Made by a program: the position numbers and the translations under genes | The notes under the pieces: generated by a model | The model's input: the letters and a program-made list of their open reading frames with translations, nothing else | Databases searched by the model: none | Told to the model about the DNA's origin: nothing | Shown here: one piece after another, positions 40,101 to 54,158 of the stretch | How the letters are laid out: every line of letters begins with the position of its first letter | Numbering within the stretch: the stretch's first letter is position 1 | DNA from: Stercorarius parasiticus | Lineage: Eukaryota; Chordata; Aves; Charadriiformes; Stercorariidae | Assembly (NCBI GenBank): GCA_013396915.1 | Contig: VWZL01005008.1 | Coordinates: 372,001-436,000, forward strand | DNA: 64,000 nucleotides | Direction: 5' to 3'

Positions 40101-43100
40101 CAGTAGACTATTTTACAATGCTCTATAACAGACTGGAAACCAGCTCTTCACAGCATAAAATACCTGCTTTGTGCCTGGGTTTTTTTTCTGTGGAGCCAGT
40201 ACACAAGAAAACAAGTCATCCCACCGGATAAAGCAGAGAAACTGGACTTCAAACAAGTTGTATCTAGAGAGTTGTCACCCATATAATCCCTGCCATACTT
40301 GTCCTACACTTTTGTAAGGAGATTACAAAATTTTGATCTATAATTTTTGCCTAGGCTTTAGGGTTGGAGGGAGGAGCACATATCCTAAGACTTTACACTG
40401 GACAGTAAAACAAGGTTTCAGCCAGCCAAGCAGTGTGGATCTAGAACTCTGTTAACAGAGCAAATGAAAAATCTATCTAATTCGCAGCCACATGGACCCC
40501 AACAAATGTGTGATGAGGGTAAGATGGAGTGCCAGCAGCAGCAGGGAGTGTGGCATGGTGACTCAAGCAGGTTTTAGTTCCCCTGGTCCCACCACACAGT
40601 TCATTCAGCACTCTCAGCTGTGCAGCCTGCAGTCTCAGCATCTCCAGCAGGCAAAGTACTCTCAATTTCTGCTGCTCTTGCCCCAGATATCCAACTGAGT
40701 ATCTTCCAACGTAATTCCAAGCATAAAGAAAGCATAAGCACGTTTACTATCATTATGTTGTAGGTGACTACACTGACATACTTTGGTATCTCAAGCTGAA
40801 CTATCAAGAACAGTGCTGAAATTCTCTAACTCTTAACTCTTATGGTCAGAGATCGCCAGTTGTGGACAAATGCTTCCAAAGGATTAGGGTGAAACTCTGC
40901 ACATTCGTTTATAGTCAAGACAATTACCAGGTTTGAGCTCCAGCCCTGGGGACTTAAATGAATGCACAAAGTCCCTGAAATAATACAAGTTCATTGTTCT
41001 TAGGCTTTAATTGCTCATACTGAATTTGCAAGCCAGCGTCAGGCAGAAGCTACCAAAAGGTCTTTCCAGAAGGAAACAATCCTCAAAGTTAGAAAGCAAC
41101 AGCTTCACAAATCATAAGGAAGCTAATAACTGCAGATACACAGAAATACAAAGCCTATGAAGTGGGATACTTGAAAATTAGGTACATCTCATACTTCAAG
41201 AGAGTTACAAAACATCCACATTTCAATTATGATACTTTAATGGTAGCTACCCTAATTACCTACAGGAAAGAAAAAAACCCAAACCACTCTTGTTCGATTT
41301 CCAGCATTTAATTTGCTTGCTGGGGAATCCCTTTGCTTAATAGGTATTTGTGCTATTTTCCTTGCAAGGAACATGTTGCCATGGAGCACTGATCATGGTC
41401 ATTAGTAAGTGATTCTGCCTTTCTGCTTCCCTCTTTTTCTTCTGACTCTTTGAACTGCATGTCCTTCACTGGAGGGACTGCATCATATGACGTGTTAGCC
41501 TTAACCTTTTGCTAGATATGCAAGGCAAATTTATAGTGAGCTGTGATTACATTTGTTTTGATTTCAGTGAATGGTCTCATCCAAAAGCTGCTCTTAAAAG
41601 TCTTTCCCCATTTTTCATTGGCACTTTGCTTTGACAGAGTGGAATTTCCTTTCCTTGGAGTGAGAAGGCGGCAGATGGGAGAAGGAGGATCTGAGCAGAC
41701 AGAGAAGCATTGCACAAGACTCATGCTGAACTTGTCAACAGAGCAAGATTTCTTTACTACAGTGCTTTAAAAAAAGTATTAAAGTGGCTGCTTCGTTATT
41801 CAACAAATCTACAAGGGCTATACAGTAGCATTCAGGCTTTTTTATTTTAGGGAATCCAGAATTTACCTAAGAAGAATCTTGCCTTGCAGTTAACTCAATC
41901 AATAGCGTACTGTTGAGAGTGAAGGAATCTGAGTGACAGCAAGCCATCATACTACTTCTGCTGTAAATGGCAGGCAACACAAGGCTTGGATGTAAGCAGA
42001 ATATATTTGGACTCCTGCCTCCTTTCATTAGTAGGTGGCAAAATGAGTCTCAGGGCCCCTCAAAAAAAAAACCAACTCAAAAATAGGGTGAGTGGCCTTA
42101 GAACAGCAAGGATATCAAATCCTGATACCTTTAACATTTTTTCTCTTTTGGGCCTACAGAAAAAATTCACATGAGCATTAAGGTTATGACTGGATAGATG
42201 CACCCAGAAAAGCAGCACAGACTAACAACCCTGATTATGTCTCCATTCTGGCACAGGGGAACAGGGAGATCTGCAGCTGCCTTCTTCCCGCCTGGCATTC
42301 CTGTATAGCAGAGGAACAGGAGAACTTCACTACTGGGACTACAGGAAGACTCCGGATTAAATAAGGATATCTAAAAGTTGCCTCCAGTACAAATCCTTTC
42401 ATTATCCACCAAAAAGTCCTGTAATAGAGGAGACTAAAGTCATGTTCAGTGACCACAAATCAGACTGTGAGAGGGCTGTCCAACAACTCACAGTAGGGCA
42501 CAGAGACTAGTGAGACTTTTCTTCTCCCCTGTACAAAAGTAACATAAATAAAGGACTTACTTTTCTTGCCTAAGCAAACATCTACTTCTAGGAAAAGGCC
42601 AGAATTATGCATGTACTGGGTCTACATCATAGAGAAGCAGTGAGTGCTAAAAATTTGTCACACATAGCACATCATCTTGCATGTTCAATGTGAAGCACGC
42701 ATTAACATTATGAACTCATATGCAACTGATTTCAGAAATAATCCCATTTTGAGGTATCAGTTACAGAACTCTCCGTGAAGTAAAGGTCACAGATTTGATC
42801 TACAGTATTACATCAGCAGAGAACAGTAACAAATTGTGAATTATTCCTACCAAAACTAGGGAACAATTTCTTTTATAGGAATTGCAAGTAAGCATTTATT
42901 AAATCATTAACACAAAAAATAACACGTTGGCAAATGTAACAGCTACCAAGATTCTGTTAATACAGCAAAATTCAGCAGGCCACACTGCAAAACAGTCCTT
43001 AACCATTGAGCATACATACATCTTTCACCATTGACACATCACACACCAAGTGTCCCTTGTGCTCATTTAGAAGTACAACGTGTTGCGGGGCTTTAAGAGA

Positions 43101-45175
43101 CACACCTTTCATCTCATTCAATTTAAAAAGACCTTGAAATGTTCAGAACTGGAAAAAACAGTACAAGAGAAAGTATGCGGGAGGCAAAAGTTCAGGGAAA
43201 AAAAATAGGAAGTTTGTAAGCCAAAGCAAATGTACTTTTCAAGCCAAGTAAGCTCCCTATTCAGAAACAAACTATTATATGGATTTGTGTTGCTTGTCAT
43301 CCTGCCCATTATCTCAGATATCTCAACTCAGCAAGAGAGCACCTGGTGTCACTGAAAATCAAAGACATAGAGAAGAGAACTTTCAGTTTACTATCTTCAA
43401 CATTTACAGCAAAGCATCTGCTTACTTGGTCTATCTCTTGGCAACTCAAGATTTGTCATCAAGGTCATGATGGGTTAAATATTTTTAAAAAATAATAGCA
43501 AAATGCCTAAAGAAGAGGAAGGGGAGATGGTTAATGATGTATCCTAATAGAAAAAATTCCCCATGTTTTATTAAGTTGTTCTTTGGAGCATCATCCACAA
43601 GTTAAAAAAAGAAAGCTCATCAGGTTCAGAATCCTTTCTATTCAAAGTTCTTTCCTACACAGAAAAATGGAAACTGAAACCTTATAGCTGTCTATGTCCT
43701 TCACTCATCAGAAAAGCATCATATCTTGCACTACAGAACATCTCATTGGCGGTGGTACTCCAGGGGATACAGAACAGCCTGATTCTCTTTTACAAGGTAA
43801 GAGGAGATTTGAGAACAGTTTACAGATTTTTAAGCCACTAGCACTGCAGGTCACATAATATCAAAACTCTGATAATCTGCTACATTTTGTGAAGGGCCCC
43901 AGAGGAACCCACATCTGGGATATAGGCCATATAATTTTCTTAGGGTAAGAATATAATTTCATCTAGGCCATAGAGAACATGGCAGTCACTCTCACAGCTG
44001 GTATAAGCATTGGAAACTTCGCTGTGGTACAACATGAAATGAGCTGGCTGAAGGATTTCAAGAAAAGGCATACAATGGCTGTAACCTCACACTGACAGAA
44101 CAGCCCAACAGTTTCACCTCTTCCACCTATTGTCTTCCACCTTGCCCATCATGATCACTTTATAGTAATTCAGTAATTTGTTCCAATACAAGGCTCCAGA
44201 GCAGGGATACAGTAAGACGTTAACTCTGAACAAAAGGGAGGGGGAAGAGAGCTAAGCCTAAACATGAATTTGTGGCGTCATGTAAAGGCCTTCCTAGAAA
44301 ACATTTAATTTTGCAAAACAGTGCTATAGTGTATATATAAGCAATGTTTAAGACAGAATCAATACATTATATATTATCTTCTCAAGGTAATTATTCCATC
44401 AGATTTGTGGGGGGGGAAGGAGCTTTTAGGCCAGAACACTTATTAAGCTAGGGAAAATGTCACTATCTCTTCTGAAGAAGAGGGAAAAAAAGGCCGGGGG
44501 GGGTAAAATCTATCAAGAAGGACTCAGCATACTGGTTTTTAAAATCACTATAGTTTTGGTGGCTTTTGTTGCAGTTGTTGGGTGTGTTTCTTTGTTTTTA
44601 AGAACACTGACAGGTGTGCTACCATCTTTAGCAAGTTCAGAGCTATCACGATCAAATACGTAGGTAATACAGGCATTCCACTCCTCAAAGACTGATGGTC
44701 ACCAAGACCTTTATATGTAGCAGAAGTCTCTCACTTCATTCAGCTTCCTGCTAACTACAGTTATGTTTGAAACCATGCCATAAACAACTACAACACGCTT
44801 GACCTGATTCCCATTTGATTTACTTCATCAGCATGAATATATCAATCCTTCTCGCTGCTCCACAAGAAATGTTAAGTGCTGTGTTAGATGTCTCTTAAAG
44901 CCCTGTTCAGTATAGCTTTCAGTTCTTCTCACTTTCTCGCTGTTCAAATAAACCCAGCAATCTAGAAATAAAATGAGGTGAAGACATTTCTCAGAAATAA
45001 TAAAAGTCCCTCAGAGAGTCTGCAAATAGCGCAATAGTGAAACAAGTCTCAAAAGCACTTTTTATTTTAATTACTTTGTTACCTCGCTTCCATGAAGAAG
45101 TGTTTGAGCTAAACAAGTTCAAATAGCAAAGACAAATAAAGGGTAATTTTCAGAAATATGCCAACTTTTTATCTC

Positions 45176-45578
45176 TGGTTTGACTGCAAGGACAGGTGAC
45201 ATTATAGTGGGGATCTGCTATAGGCCATCCAACCAGGAAGACCAAGCAGATGAGGCCCTCTATAGACAGCTAGGAGCAGCCTCACATTCACAAGTCTTGG
45301 TCCTTATGGGCAACTTCAACCACCCCAGTATCTGTTGGAGGGACAACACAGCAGGGCATAAGTAATCCAGGGGCTTCCTGGAATATACTGATGATAACTT
45401 TCTTCTCCAAGTGACAGAGGAGCCAACAAGGAGAGGTGCCATGCTGGACCCTGTTCTCACCAACAAGGAGAAGCTGGTGAGGAATGTGAAGCTCAAGGGT
45501 AGCCTTGGCTGCAGGGATCATGAAATGGTGGAGTTCAAGGTCCTTAGGGCAGCAAGGAGGGAGCACAGCAAGCTTGAA
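45176..45578 (+). mobile_element. CR1 LINE internal fragment, endonuclease part of ORF2
   Basis: One frame from 45180 to about 45575 encodes the C-terminal half of the CR1 ORF2 apurinic-like endonuclease. Visible blocks are IIVGICYRPSNQEDQADEAL, then LVLMGNFNHPSICWRDNTAG, then EEPTRRGAMLDPVLTNKE and GSLGCRDHEMVEFKVL. The 'LMG(D/N)FNHP' and 'GCxDHxM' blocks carry the conserved catalytic Asn/Asp and His positions of the exonuclease-endonuclease-phosphatase fold. In the first, the usual Asp is Asn (GNFNHP). A single TAA at 45363-45365 interrupts an otherwise open run of about 138 codons, so decay is modest. Both the 5' part and the whole reverse transcriptase with the 3' end are missing. That is unusual, because CR1 copies normally keep their 3' end. 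Confidence 0.9.
45363..45365 (+). pseudogene. In-frame stop in the CR1 ORF2 fragment
   Basis: TAA follows the codons for NTAGHK and is followed in the same frame by SRGFLEYTDDNF, which continues the CR1 endonuclease. It is a point change that disables the frame. Confidence 0.85.
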
Positions 45579-48500
45579 TGGCTTCTTTTTTGTTAATAGT
45601 AAGTAAAACAATCTTTGCTTGCTCGCTAATACCTCCAGATTTTCTCTACCAGAACTTCCACTACCTTCAAGTTCAAAGTCCTAATTCCTGAAGTGGGAAA
45701 AGAGGGTCTTGCCCTTATGGAAAGCTGGAGGAACAATACCCTATCTACCTTGGTTTACAAAAGCTTCAAGAAGCCTGCTTTCATGCACGTATTTAGTCCT
45801 GTGCAACTACAGTCATGCAAGGGATGTGTATTGTCCCCAAAGTATCCCTGTTTCAGCACCAGCCTTACAATATTTCACATGTATCCTTACGGCATCATCT
45901 CTCAGACCTATGTAACTGTCAGCATCCCTGCCTTCAGCTTTAGTTTTTAAAAGCTTTTTCTGACCTTCATAACTAAGAGAGCAGTTGGAGAATGTGACCA
46001 AAATGCATTGTAAAATCCAAAAACTGGGCAGCAAAGATGACAACTTTGAAATGTGCATTTGTGAAAAAACCCCTACTCATGCTCAAGCCAATTTCAAAAG
46101 TTAAAAAAAATCCCTACTTCAGATGTTTTTATTAAGCCAAAAGCTACCTACAGTATTTAAGATTGTGTTAGTAAGACACACGCACACACAAAATATCATA
46201 AGAAAAAAGCTTCAGAGATTATTCACTTATAGCATGTAACTAAGGTAGGTCACATATATTTATTTGAGCACTGACAGGAAAATGTCTTAGTGCTCCATAA
46301 AGGAGCTGGATAGCGAGTACACACAAACATGTGGGTGTCAACCCAAGGCTGTACAGCAAGATATTCACTCCTGGAGAGCCACAAATGCCACAGCACACTA
46401 AGGGCACTCCTCGCGCCAGCTTTCTAATATAAACCACCTTTCCCTCCTGTCAACCCTTAAATTGCAAAAATTTCTCCTCAATGATACACTTTCAAGTGTT
46501 GAGGTTGTTGCACGTACAGAACCCAGAATTATCAGCAGAACTTACTTAGACGTAGGACAGTACTGAGGCCTTCATTTGTTGTACTTCCAAGTGCTCTCAG
46601 CGCTTTGCTGGCCTTGTGCTATTATTTCGGTGAGTATCTCTCCTGCATGCTCTAGATGACTCCCCTGAAGCCAGACATCTGTCCTCCCTTTTATTTCATT
46701 TTGTAGCCAACAAACACTTAATCTTTCTCTGGTGAGCAAGGGTGACTACTTTTTTTACTCCTGTTTGCTTGCTTGAAAATTAAGATAAATATACCTCAGG
46801 TATATTGGATATATTTTTCTTCTCCTTTAAAGTAATTGCTACACTTAAAGCCTGCAAGCAAACAAATATGATAAAATCCAATTTGTTTTCTAAATACTTA
46901 GTATCCATCCAGTGAACCCTCTGACAAAGGATTGCATGCATCTGTACTGCAGCTCCTACTCTTAGTCTTCCCATCCTCCATAATTTCCTAAAATCAGGTG
47001 GAACAACTTTTCCTTTTCACCAATACCTGCAAGCAAGAGCTCTCTACTCATTCTGCTTCAAGTGAAATTCTTGCGTGGTAGCATTTGCTGGTTGTTTGCT
47101 AGCTTCCCATGACAATTATGTCCTCTAACTGCCACTCATAGTTCCAGCTTGATGGTTTTAGCTGTCACCAGAGGTTACTATTGCATGCTTGCCTCTTACC
47201 CATCTTTTGCAGGGTTCTTGATGCAGCAGAATTATCCCTGTAGATGTGATATGGTGTCTCACAGGAAACATAATGACAGTTAGTGCACAAGAGCTCAACT
47301 CTAGACAAACTATAAGCTGACACCACAGCGATACATAAAGTTCAATTAAAAATTTTACAAGAACTGTGAGCTTTTTATACAGAAAAATCTTCAGAGCCTA
47401 AGCAGCTCTGTATCTGGTAACGACAGGAAACCACACTCTAAACAATATGACAAGCACTGCATTATTACCTGTTTATACGCTAAATGATATAAATTAAGAC
47501 AGACACCCCACCACCCCCCCCAGATTAATTATATTTTAAAATTGCCTCTCTGAGGGGAAGGAAAGTGATTGCCACTATTATTAGTTGTAATGCAGTATTA
47601 AAAATAAAAAATAAAAAAATCAGGTCCCATTATGCCATGCAGTGCTAAAATATGCTAAGAGGCAGTTTTTATTCCAAAGATTTCATAATATGAATTGACA
47701 AGCCACGCAGAGAAAAGAGGAAGATGAACAAAGCATTATTCGGAGTCAAATCACCCAAAACATGCATCAATACAGTGACAAAGCCTGGAGGAGAAGGTAA
47801 AATCTAGACTTCATTTCAGTCACAGAGGATGCAGTACAGCCAGATCTTATCTTAAACTCTGGAGCTTCTTCCTAGGGGGTCAATGCGATCCCATTTTTTC
47901 TTGTGGATCTAATTAGCTTTTCACAGCAAAATATCCTCCCTTTCCTATAACCAGTGGCCACTGACTTTAGACAATTTGGTTGATACAAAACTTTTTTTAC
48001 CCCCATGGGAAGACTTTTACAAATACTCAAATTAACATTTCTTCATTTCTCTCCTCATCACCTTACATTCACAAATTCATAAAATAGTTGGCAGCTTGGC
48101 TTTCCGTTAGCCCTTGGAAAAGAAGCTCAAAGAGATCAGAGGATCGGATTTTGTGAGGGTAACTTGCTGAAAAAATAAACAAAAACAACAACAAAAAAAT
48201 CAGGCATTTGAAATTCATTTCAGCTTCTGTCTTACCAGAGGAACAATTAGTTTGCCTGGAGCATGAAATAGTGTATGGAAAAGAAACACAAAGCAAAGAG
48301 ACATCTGAACAGCACTGTTAGGGCTCACTGTTACCTAAACACGACAGGAAAACTGTGATGTCAGATCTCTATCTAGCTACGTAGAAAGCACTCAGACAGG
48401 TGCTCAGTTAATGATACAAGCAAGGCTGCTTTTTTACAATATAACCAAAGCAGCTTATATTGCAAAGAGCTATTTTAACAGTTATAGTCACATTAAGAGC

Positions 48501-51500
48501 TAAATGACATACAAAATGGCTCTGCCAGAGAATAAATTTAGAAGGCCGACATATAACCCCCACGAAAACGGCAAGTGATGGTTACTCGAAGTCCTGCCAG
48601 GTGCCCTTTAATAAGCAGAGAGTGTGATTAGTGCTGCAATGCAAAGAGACAGCATGCTGCAACATGACTCCATGCTGGTGTGCCAGGAAATCTTTACAAT
48701 AGAGACCCTGGCTGCACTGGGATTTTTCATGCATAATAAATAAAGCAATAGACCAGCAGACTGGGGCACCTTCCTGAACACCAGTGCCCTACACTGCGTA
48801 TGCTGAAGATTCCTCCAAATACTCCAGCAATATGAAAAACAAGAGAGGGAATTTATGATTTTCTCTTCATGACAGACTGCTGAGTCCCCCGGGACCGAAT
48901 GTCAGACACATGACTACATCTGCCGCTTCGTAGGGCTACTGTGAACATCTAAATAATACTGTCAGCATAACACAGAGAGCCGTCCATCAGACTGCACAGG
49001 CTCCTCTCCCCGTTGGTGCTCACTCTGCCATAGAAATATGCCTTTCATAATCTGTTACAGTGCTTCCTCAACTGATGCTTTACACAATAATTTAGTTGGA
49101 ACCATGGCACTTCACTAACAGTACGTGACCTCGTTAACCAAGAGCTAGTGGCTCCTATGTAAAAGCCCTTCAGCTTCCTTGTTACAAAATGTGGAACCAA
49201 AGCGTTTGGGATGCCATTAACATCACCACCATTTTAGGATGTGTATCACCAGCTCCCTAAGTTTGGGATCACTTTGCTCACATTTGTTTTCCAGCTTTTA
49301 ATTGCTATCTATGTTCTTTGAGCATAAGAACATAAAGAGCAAGTTTTAACAGGTCATGAAATAATTATTTTTTTACTGGCCCTCTAACACTCCTGCACAC
49401 TTTAGTTCAGAGCATTTGAAGCACAGTCTGCCATTTGAGTGGAGGGATGTTGTATCCTAGTTTCCTCTAAAAAAGGCTATTCTTCCATTAAATTCAGTAC
49501 TACTCTTTACTCTCCAACTGGATGAACTGCAGCTTCAGAGGGACACGAATGCCCATGTCATGACATTTACAGCAGTGGTTGCACATGAGCCACAGAGAAG
49601 ACCGAATCTTGAAACAGATCACACATTCTAAAATACAGGAAATAAAAAACCCTACGGGAGACAAATCTGTCCCTTTTCTAGAGCGCTCTATTATTTAGTG
49701 GAAAGTTGGGAAGTGGTTTTAAAAACCTTGTATGAAAATGCTGTTGTACTGAACACACTGAAATGGGGCTCCATGGGATCAGACAGGGGCTTGTCTCCTT
49801 TTATGTCCCTTGCGCTTCCAAGTGCAAAACACGTTTATGGTTGGGTGGCGAGCTTGAGTATTTTTGGGTTGGTTTCTTTTGTTGTAACATTAATAACACA
49901 GTGCTCTCTCCACTACCATTACTCACGGGAAAAAGCAGCACTTAAGTAGCTAACTCGAAAAGAAAGAAGTCCAGAGGAGACAAAGACAAGCATCAAGGGA
50001 GTAACTGCACAAGGACAGTAATCACAAAGCCCAGGTTCTTCTTGTGAATGCTGCTGCACCACCGTGACCTGCACTGAAACTGACCCTGTGGTGTGGGTCA
50101 CCACATAGCAGCATCAGAGCCGGGATTTGTGGACTATCTCGCTGAAGGAGGTTTTAAATCATCCATGCTAGAAAATAACATAACCCTGAGCAGAAGTCAG
50201 AATTCACCATGCTGGCTATGAAAGTGTAGGGAAGAGCCATTTGCACTATTTGAAGTAGCTGCACATCGAAACACTTTTCCCCTTCAAAACACCATACCAG
50301 AAAATGTTTACTTGAAAGGTCCGTGTCTTTCTCTTCCAAACACACAAAAATATTTAAAGCATCCAAATTACCCATTACATTAGCAGAAAAATCACAGATT
50401 ACTACAAGCAAGACCAAAAAGGGATATTCTACTTTAACAAGGTTTTGGGGAGCCAGACTATATAAGTGCCATCCTTGTAATGATTATTTTTTTTTTTAAA
50501 CACTACTTCAAGGAGGCTTGAATAAATTTTCTGGGTTTAATTTTTATTAAAATGAGACATTTGCATTTGGAGGCTCTTCAAGGCATTCTGTCCTGTGCCC
50601 TGTAGTTGCAGCACAGTCAAGAAATGCATACATTTTGTACTAACTCTACTTCTGCATAGTTAATATTGCTTGATTATGTAAGTTGCAGCACTGCATGAGC
50701 TGCATGTGACACGCTAAGTGTTCTCTCAAAGGACAACTATTCTCTTTTTTAAAAAAGGAGGATCAAAGTCTCAGTGGGAAGCAGATAGGAACCTGATAAG
50801 AGCCTTCTCCATAAATACAATTTTTAATCACATGCTCTTTAGGGTAAGAATCAAACCTCCTTACTTTTTCAATGTTGAAAACACTGTAGACTCCGAAACC
50901 CAGAAAAGCTCAACTTTGTCACAGTGATTTAGTTCCATTATGTATTTCCATTGTTCAAAGAACCTGTTTTAATATCATGAAGTTCAGTGCTACACAGTGC
51001 AGCTATCGTACTCAGGTTGAAAAGCCAGCCTTTGTTGTGCTCAGTAAGTATATACAGAGTTTTCAGTTAGAAGATATTTTTCAGATGTGAGATGTTATAC
51101 AACATCTATTAAATAACTATTCATATTTTTCAATCAAAAATAGGCCAGCTCCCATGATGATTAATCCTTGATTGAGGTGAAAAGTGCAAGGTTTTTTATT
51201 ATTAGGCAGGGATTTTCATTTTCAAGTGAAAGGTCATACAAACATGAAAAATATTACAACGCTTTAGAACTAGTATCACAGGACAACCCTAAACCAAAAC
51301 AAAAATGTGTTTTCACCAAGAGCTAGAAGTGAAGATGTTTACACTTTTTCATGTACAAAGTGTTACTTTTAACTCATTGAGCTTAGAAATGTAGGTATAT
51401 TTGGAGAAATCCCACACCACCTTTTCCTTTATATGAAACATTTACCTCATGACCAAGTAAAAACTGAATTTCTTCTAATTTACCCATGAAAAAGGAGTCA

Positions 51501-52921
51501 GTGCCATCACAGTGAAGAGAACAACCAAATTTTGCACTGACTTCAGTAGAAGAAAGCAAGAAAATAGAATTCAAGTAACTGAACCATACAAATGGCTGCA
51601 GACTATATAAAGTAACATGAAAAAAACTAACTGCTTGCTAGCCCTACAAATCAAAGAGCTTGTATCATCAGCAAGATGACTGGAACACAACTTCAGCATT
51701 TGTGAAATGAATCATAAATCTAGCCTCTCTGGCTTAAAAATGTTTCTATCTGAAAGATAATGCAACAAAAAAAAAAATGCACAAACACATTTGTATATAC
51801 AACCAGAAATACTGACTTGAATATTATACTGTTAAAAGTCTTGCTTTTCAGTTTACCTTTCATATCAAACGTGCTATTTCAGTCTAAAGGTCAATCATTC
51901 AAGCATTTACTAATTAAGAAACCATTGATACAGTTGTCCTAAATAAACTCTTCTTGAATGATAAGTTATTAAAAAATTGTACAATCAAGTAGACATATTT
52001 ACAGAAATCTGTGTGATATCTTTTGGGAATATAACAGTTGACAGCTTTGAACTAAGAGTGACAAGCGATCAGAGAAATCCTACCACAAAATGTTCTAAAA
52101 AGTCAACCTTTTAAAAGCACATGTAAAAATTAATTTCAGGAATAAAATGTATCATTGTTCTTTAGTTAAAAAAAAAACAAACAAACCAAAAAACATCACA
52201 TCTCTGTTGTCCTTAAAATAAAAATCAACTAGCTTCCAGCATTGATAATTTTCCCATTAAATTCAATGAGTGTAAGCACACAGCTTAGGCATATGATGTT
52301 CTTTACGTATGCAAAGTTCTTAGTTTATTGTAACTATTTCTAGAATTTCTTTCTGCTATTCATTTTTCCCAGAGATTTCTGCCTAGAAGGCAGAAAGTTT
52401 AAAAGGACATAAGGAGAGAGAAGGTTGTTCAAACTTAATGCTTCGCTTTCATGCACATTGGAGGAATCTGCTAGCAGCACACTTTCACTTCATCAATTCA
52501 GCAAGAAACACAATGTGATTCTTCTGATTGCTCTTCAGTCGACATTCAGAAGCACCAGCCTGACAATTAATACAGGCCTGTGACACTGAACAAGTAGCTA
52601 AAGGGAAAATCTTTACTTAAAGCCAGCCATAAACTAAGTAGAACTTAACAAGTTCACTACAAGGTTTAGCTGTCGAAGGATAATTAGAAAATATACTATA
52701 GTATACACGGAAATATACTACATATACACAACTCCACCTCTATATCCACTTAATGAAACTGATAAGACACTGAGCTAAAATAAATACCTTAAAAATTAGG
52801 GCATGGAATGCAGGTTGGATACCAAATAGGTGATTTCTCCACACCTGTGTACCACACTTAAGAAAATCAAGGAAATTCTTCACTTAACATCTCAACACAT
52901 CAGTCACGGCAATCAAAAATG
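45579..52921. other. Non-coding DNA, no gene seen
   Basis: No gene or clear repeat is recognised. Simple sequence includes a short CA run near 46180, a C run near 47505-47521 and A/T runs. The part at about 48480-49130 has few homopolymers and a more balanced composition than its surroundings, which could reflect conservation but cannot be tested from one sequence. Fragments near 51520-51550 ('cactgacttcagta') and 52255-52300 resemble old interspersed repeats and are too short to call. Confidence 0.5.
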
Positions 52922-53075
52922 TCTATGTGGATGGAGTGCTGGACTGAAAGTTAGAAGACTGTTTCATTTCCAGCTCCGATTAGCACAGAATTTTTTTCTT
53001 CATCTCTCTCACTCTGTCTATTAATGGGGATAATTATGCTGACCTCCTCTATAAAGCACCTGAAAATCTGCAATT
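52922..53075 (+). mobile_element. tRNA-derived SINE, MIR/CORE-like, near full length
   Basis: The order of blocks fits an amniote tRNA-derived SINE. A tRNA-like head 'gtggatggagtgctggactg' with 'aaagttagaagac' corresponds to the consensus GTGGTTAGAGCACTGGACTGGGAGTCAGGAGAC. A box-B-like region 'tttcatttccagctccgatt' corresponds to GGTTCTAATCCCAGCTC. A 3' part 'ctctcactctgtctattaat' with 'ggggataattatgctgacct' corresponds to CTCTGTGCCTCAGTTTCCTCATCTGTAAAATGGGGATAATAATACTGACCT. The internal promoter boxes are degraded, so the copy is old and silent. The 64-codon open frame over it is meaningless. Confidence 0.7.
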
Positions 53076-54011
53076 AAAAATGTTCTTAAACATGTAATTA
53101 TAAATAATAGCAATCGTGCATCAAACTTCAGTTATCAACTCGTCACACGAAAGCAAGAATCTGATTGTTCCTGAAATTAATACACAAAATTCCTTTTTTC
53201 CACTGACATTAGCTTCCTGGTACTTTCATTATTATTACAACAGCTGCATTGTACTAAGATGCACTAAAGAACCTGACTACCATTGACTGACATTTTGAAG
53301 TTTTTCCAAGCTTCGAACAACAAAAGACCCAGGATTTTTTTTTCATTGACAATTTCCACGTTAAACAAAGATACTTTTGACCAGCTTCAGGCTTAGATGC
53401 TATTTTGAATCTGCAGCCTGAACTGTTGCAGTGGCTCCATGCTAAAACAGGCTGCAGCACTTTGCAAATGTATTTTGCTGTTACATCCATCAACCCCTCT
53501 CTCCTTACAGGGGCTGGTCAACAAAGGCACCTTTTCACCATCACCACTTATGCTACCAGTTTCTCTTCTTTCCTTCACACCTATATGTTACTTTCCTCCT
53601 TCCAGCTGCACACAATGCCCTTAATCACTCAGTATGTTTGATGTGCACGTTTTTCTTTCATCTTGTGCTACTTAAACATGAAAAAAAGGTGAGAGGGTTT
53701 GATATAAAATTAAGCTACTTACCAACTACTGCCAGATTATGCTCTGAGCCACACGCAATCTGAAAAAGAAGTATGAATGAATAAAAGAGAACTCACTTAC
53801 CAGCAGGAAGACAACCACAATTATGACAGGAAATTAAAAATTAACCTGAAACAAACAACTACAGTTTGTAGGATGCAAAAATCAAGGTTGCAGTACTCTC
53901 ACTTTTAAATTAAATTTCATTTGTAGTCTCACTTAGGGGCTTAGTGGCAGGGGGGGGCGTGTTTGTTTGCTTGTTTTGTTAATAAACAGGCATATTCTTT
54001 TCAAAATGCAG

Positions 54012-54158
54012 TCACTGCTGACATTCCAATCTTTAGGAGCAAGATTGGCCACAATTCTGCAAAAACATCACACCCGTGCCAATATCCACTGGATCTAACA
54101 AGACTATTCATGGGCATAGAGCAAATGCAGATTAAGCCTTTGCAAGATCAGAGCCACA
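54012..54158 (+). mobile_element. Possible old sauropsid LINE/SINE fragment
   Basis: 'ctttaggagcaagattggcc' and, 80 bp on, 'attaagcctttgcaagatca' with 'gagcc' resemble blocks often seen in old amniote repeats ('caatgggagcaggatcaggcc', 'taagcacttgcaggatcagggcc'). The pieces are in the right sense but diverged. The family is not assigned. Confidence 0.3.

Larger units (their letters stand above)
30042..45175. other. Long non-coding stretch, no gene seen
   Basis: About 15 kb of AT-rich DNA without a recognisable gene. Simple-sequence features are an A-rich tract near 31021-31044, a 15-A run near 34220, an 18-A run at 36041-36058, a T run near 39870 and a G run near 44409. A short tandem copy of agggctcatt lies at 31774-31793. 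An isolated CR1 tail (35292-35308) and a palindrome (37162-37180) are listed separately. The longest open frame is 122 codons (38349-38717, plus) and has no domain character. The part at about 35670-35780 contains 'aggtacctaactca' and 'gggcacctaag' motifs reminiscent of old sauropsid repeats, but I cannot delimit one. Confidence 0.5.
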
